From Elysia chlorotica (taxonomy: Eukaryota > Mollusca > Gastropoda > Plakobranchidae), in contig RQTK01000286.1 of assembly GCA_003991915.1 (NCBI GenBank), forward strand, positions 62,001 to 126,000: 64,000 nucleotides of DNA, read 5' to 3'. The notes below the pieces were generated by a model that was given only the letters and a program-made list of their open reading frames with translations, searched no databases and was not told the origin of the DNA. Of the stretch, positions 61,801-64,000 are shown piece by piece; within the stretch, counting starts at the first letter, position 1, and each line of letters opens with the position of its first letter. The position numbers were made by a program, and so were the translations under genes.

Positions 61801-63060
61801 ATAGGCTAATGATTTTGTTATTAAACATTCCATTGATGTGCGATTTTCAAATAAAATTGAAAAAGTAGCTGTCTAGCCATTATATGGTAGTGATGAATCA
61901 TCAATTATAGGTGTGTGTGTGGTTAGGAATGCGAGATCACTAGGAGGTATGGCTCAACAGTTGAGGTTCAAGATAGCTCAGTAAGCAATAGGATGTAGCA
62001 ATGCTTCCCGATGCTGTTTATATTAGTCTTTTAAAGGAACCATTAAGTGCACAGGCGGAAACAAAAACAAATAAAATCTATTTAGATCTACTGCAAGATG
62101 ACAAGATGACACTTTGACGTGTCTGATGCCCATTAATAAAAGATAAACATACACACAGTCTCCCAATAAGTAGGTCCCTGGTTCGAAACCCACGATCTTC
62201 TAAAATGTACTTATTTGGTTTGTCCCCTACTGGTTGAGGCAAAGGCAGTATTGTGCTATCGGCTAAGACAGGAATCTAGATATATCCACGCTGCCTTTGT
62301 CTGGCAGCAACTCAAATTGTCAGATTTAAGACTTGGTGTCCGTTTACAGTATAGCATTTATATTACTGACGTTGGACCTTTAGCACCTAATTCAACTCAA
62401 CTCAATTAAACTCACAAAACGCAATAAACTTCTTATGAAACCTCTCACTATGTCTAGACATCTATGTGTATACTGCCAACCCTGTAGCGCACCGCGCCGC
62501 CTCATGTCGCCCAAAAGGCCAAAAGTCCTACTCGCTCCACAATATCCAGATGCCGCAAAGCAAGCACGACGGATGGTCACACACACGGACAATTAATACA
62601 TTCTTGACCGATCATGAATTTGAAAATGAGGACCTCTCGATTAGTAGACCAACGCTTTACCACTTCCGCCGTTGACGACCCTCCCACCCTAAAAAAACCC
62701 CAAACAAAACAGCAACAAAAAACCCCAACAACAACACACTTTCTGGAAAACCTACGAGGCGTTAAAATTGAGCAAGGAGAGAGTTTCACCTTGTCCTCCC
62801 AAAGTGTTCTCTATTAGAGGGAGGGGGAGAATTCTCTCCCTCTCTCCGGGTTTAACGTCTCCTAGGTTCCCCTGGGGGGTCCTATACGGCGACTGTCCTC
62901 CCAAAGACAACTTGCGGGCCTATGTATACCATGGTGTTTAAGTAAAGTTATTTATGTATGCTGCATCCTGACCTGTAGCGCCTGTAGCGCGCCGCGCCGC
63001 CACAGGTCGCCCAACAGTCCCAGGGGCTCCACACACTCCAGACACCGTGAATTACGACGG
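58220..63060 (-). CDS. TSP1/EGF-like single-pass membrane protein, 3' part (5' end beyond window)
   Basis: Six exons on the minus strand join in phase: 62973-63060 and 61597-61703 (thrombospondin type 1 domain, WSVWSPWDCWATCGG then RYRRYRYCDRPP ... DCPG), 61168-61302 (EGF-like, CPFTKWGPRCDEDC ... CRPGRMGDQC), 60104-60199 (second Cys-rich EGF-like unit), 59003-59096 (TM helix, HVLVSILTMGIIPGVLFYAG) and 58220-58514 (cytoplasmic tail of about 97 residues, basic then Pro-rich, TAA at 58220-58222). It is probably a cell-surface receptor or adhesion protein. The order TSP1-EGF-TM resembles several invertebrate scavenger- or MEGF-like proteins, but I cannot name an orthologue. No start codon or signal peptide was found below 64000. 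A decayed copy of the first TSP1 exon lies inside its intron. Confidence 0.85.
58675..58870. repeat. (AG)n in TSP1-gene intron
   Basis: Pure to 58750, then with GACA and GATA interruptions. Confidence 0.97.
59003..59096 (-). CDS. Transmembrane exon
   Basis: The acceptor is ctgaccag and the donor CA/gtgagt. It encodes LKLMHVLVSILTMGIIPGVL then FYAGIVLCKK, a single hydrophobic helix followed by Lys residues, so the C-terminus is cytoplasmic. Confidence 0.86.
59148..59332 (+). mobile_element. SINE-1 variant with TTTTTACGGCACG head, in TSP1-gene intron
   Basis: TTTGTTTTTACGGCACGTCA is followed by the standard body and the GTTGGACATTAAACCAACTC end. Confidence 0.82.
60104..60199 (-). CDS. Cys-rich (EGF-like) exon
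   Basis: The acceptor is ccctgtcag and the donor TTTG/gtaaga. It encodes CPRFHFGAGCNQSCLEFC then IDHCDPETGECDF. The phase is 1-1. It holds seven cysteines and one NQS sequon. Confidence 0.86.
60966..61076. repeat. Tandem duplication, about 55 bases x 2
   Basis: AACTAAACGCCAGTTACGCC AGACGCCCGAAGAGAGCGGT occurs twice back to back in the TSP1-gene intron. Confidence 0.92.
61168..61302 (-). CDS. EGF-like module exon
   Basis: The acceptor is ccatgtcag and the donor ATGG/gtaatg. It encodes CPFTKWGPRCDEDCPTGCLH, RTCDYDTGHC and MGCRPGRMGDQCEM: eight or more cysteines in laminin/MEGF-type EGF spacing, symmetrical phase 1-1. Confidence 0.88.
61597..61703 (-). CDS. TSP1 domain, second half
   Basis: The acceptor is aactag and the donor AAAG/gtctat. 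One base, 35 codons and one base begin YCDRPPPSAQGRDCPGDF and end DYTNVPCFK. The phase matches both neighbours. Confidence 0.85.
62155..62406 (+). mobile_element. SINE-1 relative, decayed
   Basis: Head TCCCTGGTTCGAAACCCACG, junction CCCCTACTGGTTGAGGC, body with GGCTAAGACAGGAATC, tail AATTCAACTCAACTCAATT. Confidence 0.78.
62466..62575 (-). pseudogene. Decayed copy of the first TSP1 exon
   Basis: The minus strand has GGCATCTGGATATTGTGGAG and GGGCGACATGAGGCGGCGCG GTGCGCTACAGG, matching the functional exon (62973-63060) but with a TAG and an insertion. It lies in the intron between the two TSP1 exons. Confidence 0.78.
62815..62905 (-). repeat. Variant SINE end with CCTAGGTTCCCCTGG motif
   Basis: GGGTTTAACGTCTCCTAGGT ... 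GTCCTATACGGCGAC next to short CT runs. On the other strand the order is GTCGCCGTATAGGA ... ACGTTAAAC. The same ending, joined to (AG)n, is seen at 26650-26700 and 28155-28215. Confidence 0.6.
62973..63060 (-). CDS. TSP1 domain, exon 1 visible
   Basis: The acceptor is gcgaccag and the donor AG/gtcagg. Two bases, 28 codons and two bases read VVIHGVWSVWSPWDCWATCG and GAARYRRY. The WxxWxxW / CxxTCGG-like TSP1 start is clear. The acceptor is the least certain border. Confidence 0.83.
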
Positions 63061-63159
63061 CTGGTCGCAGCACATAAAGGTGGGGTGTTACGGCACTCGG
63101 TGACCCGTCTGATTGAGTAAACCCGTGACTCATGTTGCCAAATCAGGATTGGGCACGGG

Positions 63160-63260
63160 GGGCGAAGAGGAGAGGAGAGGAGGCTGGGAAGAGGAGGGGG
63201 AGGGGAGAGGAGGGGAGAGGAGAGGAGGGGAGGGGAGGGGAGGGAGGGGAGGGGAGGACA
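63160..63260. repeat. (GGGGA/GGAGA)n purine repeat
   Basis: G-rich purine run on the plus strand, about 100 bases upstream (gene sense) of the first visible TSP1 exon. It could form G-quadruplex or triplex DNA. Confidence 0.9.
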
Positions 63261-63264
63261 ATCA

Positions 63265-64000
63265 AAGACATGGACATCATAATCTATATTAATCCAATGC
63301 GGATGATAACCCGAGTTTTTAGGGTTAAGATTATATATAAAAAAGTTAAGTTGGTCCCTTGCTCGATGACGCCTACTAATATTATTGTTAGCGTCAGGGA
63401 ACAAAGGGTTAATGTCCTGTTTGTATATACTACAAAACGATTTTTTTTAGCCGTACAAAACTTCAATGACCGGCCTTCCCTCCATTTCCTAACAAAAAGG
63501 GCTAAAAAGTGTTTATCGGTTTGGTCTATCGGTATTGCTGATATTAATTTCAATGGGTATGGACCAGAAGAAACATTTGAACATTAAAAGAAGTTTATAT
63601 TTGAACGCTAGCACAATCACATTTTCTTAAAAATTATCATTAGGAGACGGATGTAACCACTGAACCAAAAAATATTTAATAACTATGTTTGAAGCCAAGT
63701 ACTAGTATGTCTCTGGAAGTGTAGTTTTTTTCCATTATCAGAGTCTTTTGTTTTCATTTATTACATTTTTGAAGCTCATTAAAGAAATTTCAAAATTTAC
63801 AAAACTAAGACACACGAAACCAAAAAAGAACAACTCAGATCAAACAAATGGAATACAAATCATTGAAAAATATACACAAGTCTCAATTGCAACAAAAGTC
63901 ATCTTTAAAAATACACCGAAACTATACAGAAACGAAAATACGGCTGGTAGCCATTATGCATTTTGATATAATTCTGAACGCTTAGTTAATAGTTTATATA
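63265..64000. other. Upstream of the first visible TSP1 exon, nothing recognised
   Basis: AT-rich. The frames at 63132-63587 and 63748-63966 show no motif. The gene's 5' exons must lie beyond the window or be too short to see. Confidence 0.5.

Overview
The window looks like nuclear DNA from a lophotrochozoan, most likely a gastropod mollusc. The basis is intron-rich genes with GT/AG junctions, glutamine synthetase and mannose-6-phosphate-receptor-like genes of animal type, very dense (AG)n, (GATA)n, (ACT)n and (AAC)n arrays, and about thirty copies of a tRNA-headed SINE ending in a CTCAA-type tail. The genus is not determined. Almost all long open frames are microsatellite artefacts. The real coding sequence is in short exons, which I joined by splice sites and codon phase.

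Layout: (1) about 1-11995, repeats and SINEs with no coding exon recognised. It is either upstream of the glutamine synthetase gene or one of its 5' introns. (2) 11996-17793 (+), the last four coding exons of glutamine synthetase; its 5' exons are not in view. (3) 20878-43074 (-), a 22 kb gene for a secreted protein: signal peptide, three copies of a Cys/His-rich ten-cysteine (VWC-like) module each built from three exons, Thr/Ala/Pro-rich linkers and three ShKT domains. Exon phases indicate that two exons of module 2 are missing, and the third ShKT exon carries a one-base frame disruption. (4) 46314-53286 (+), a complete seven-exon cation-dependent mannose-6-phosphate receptor-like type I membrane protein (MRH domain, one TM, short tail ending YNKI). 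(5) 54058-54738, a rearranged mariner element with intact TIRs and TA target duplication. (6) 58220-63060 (-), the 3' part of a type I membrane protein with a TSP1 domain, EGF-like modules, TM and cytoplasmic tail; its 5' end lies beyond the window. The genes alternate in orientation: tail-to-tail at 18-20.8 kb, head-to-head at 43-46.3 kb, tail-to-tail at 53.3-58.2 kb.

The most interesting recurrent pattern is what I call exon-edge echoes. At eight or more exon borders in all four genes, the splice junction itself, with a piece of exon or the branch-point/acceptor segment, is repeated in tandem in the adjoining intron or upstream flank. Examples are about 18 TACTAAC-bearing units in front of a glutamine synthetase exon, four decayed copies of the M6PR signal-peptide exon, five or six copies of an M6PR exon start, and repeated exon ends after two module exons of the secreted protein. 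This suggests a local process that makes minisatellites and pseudo-splice sites from exon borders. I know of no standard name for it.

Limits: all functions are read from sequence by eye. SINE boundaries are approximate to about 10 bases. Exon borders are given to the base and are supported by phase arithmetic.
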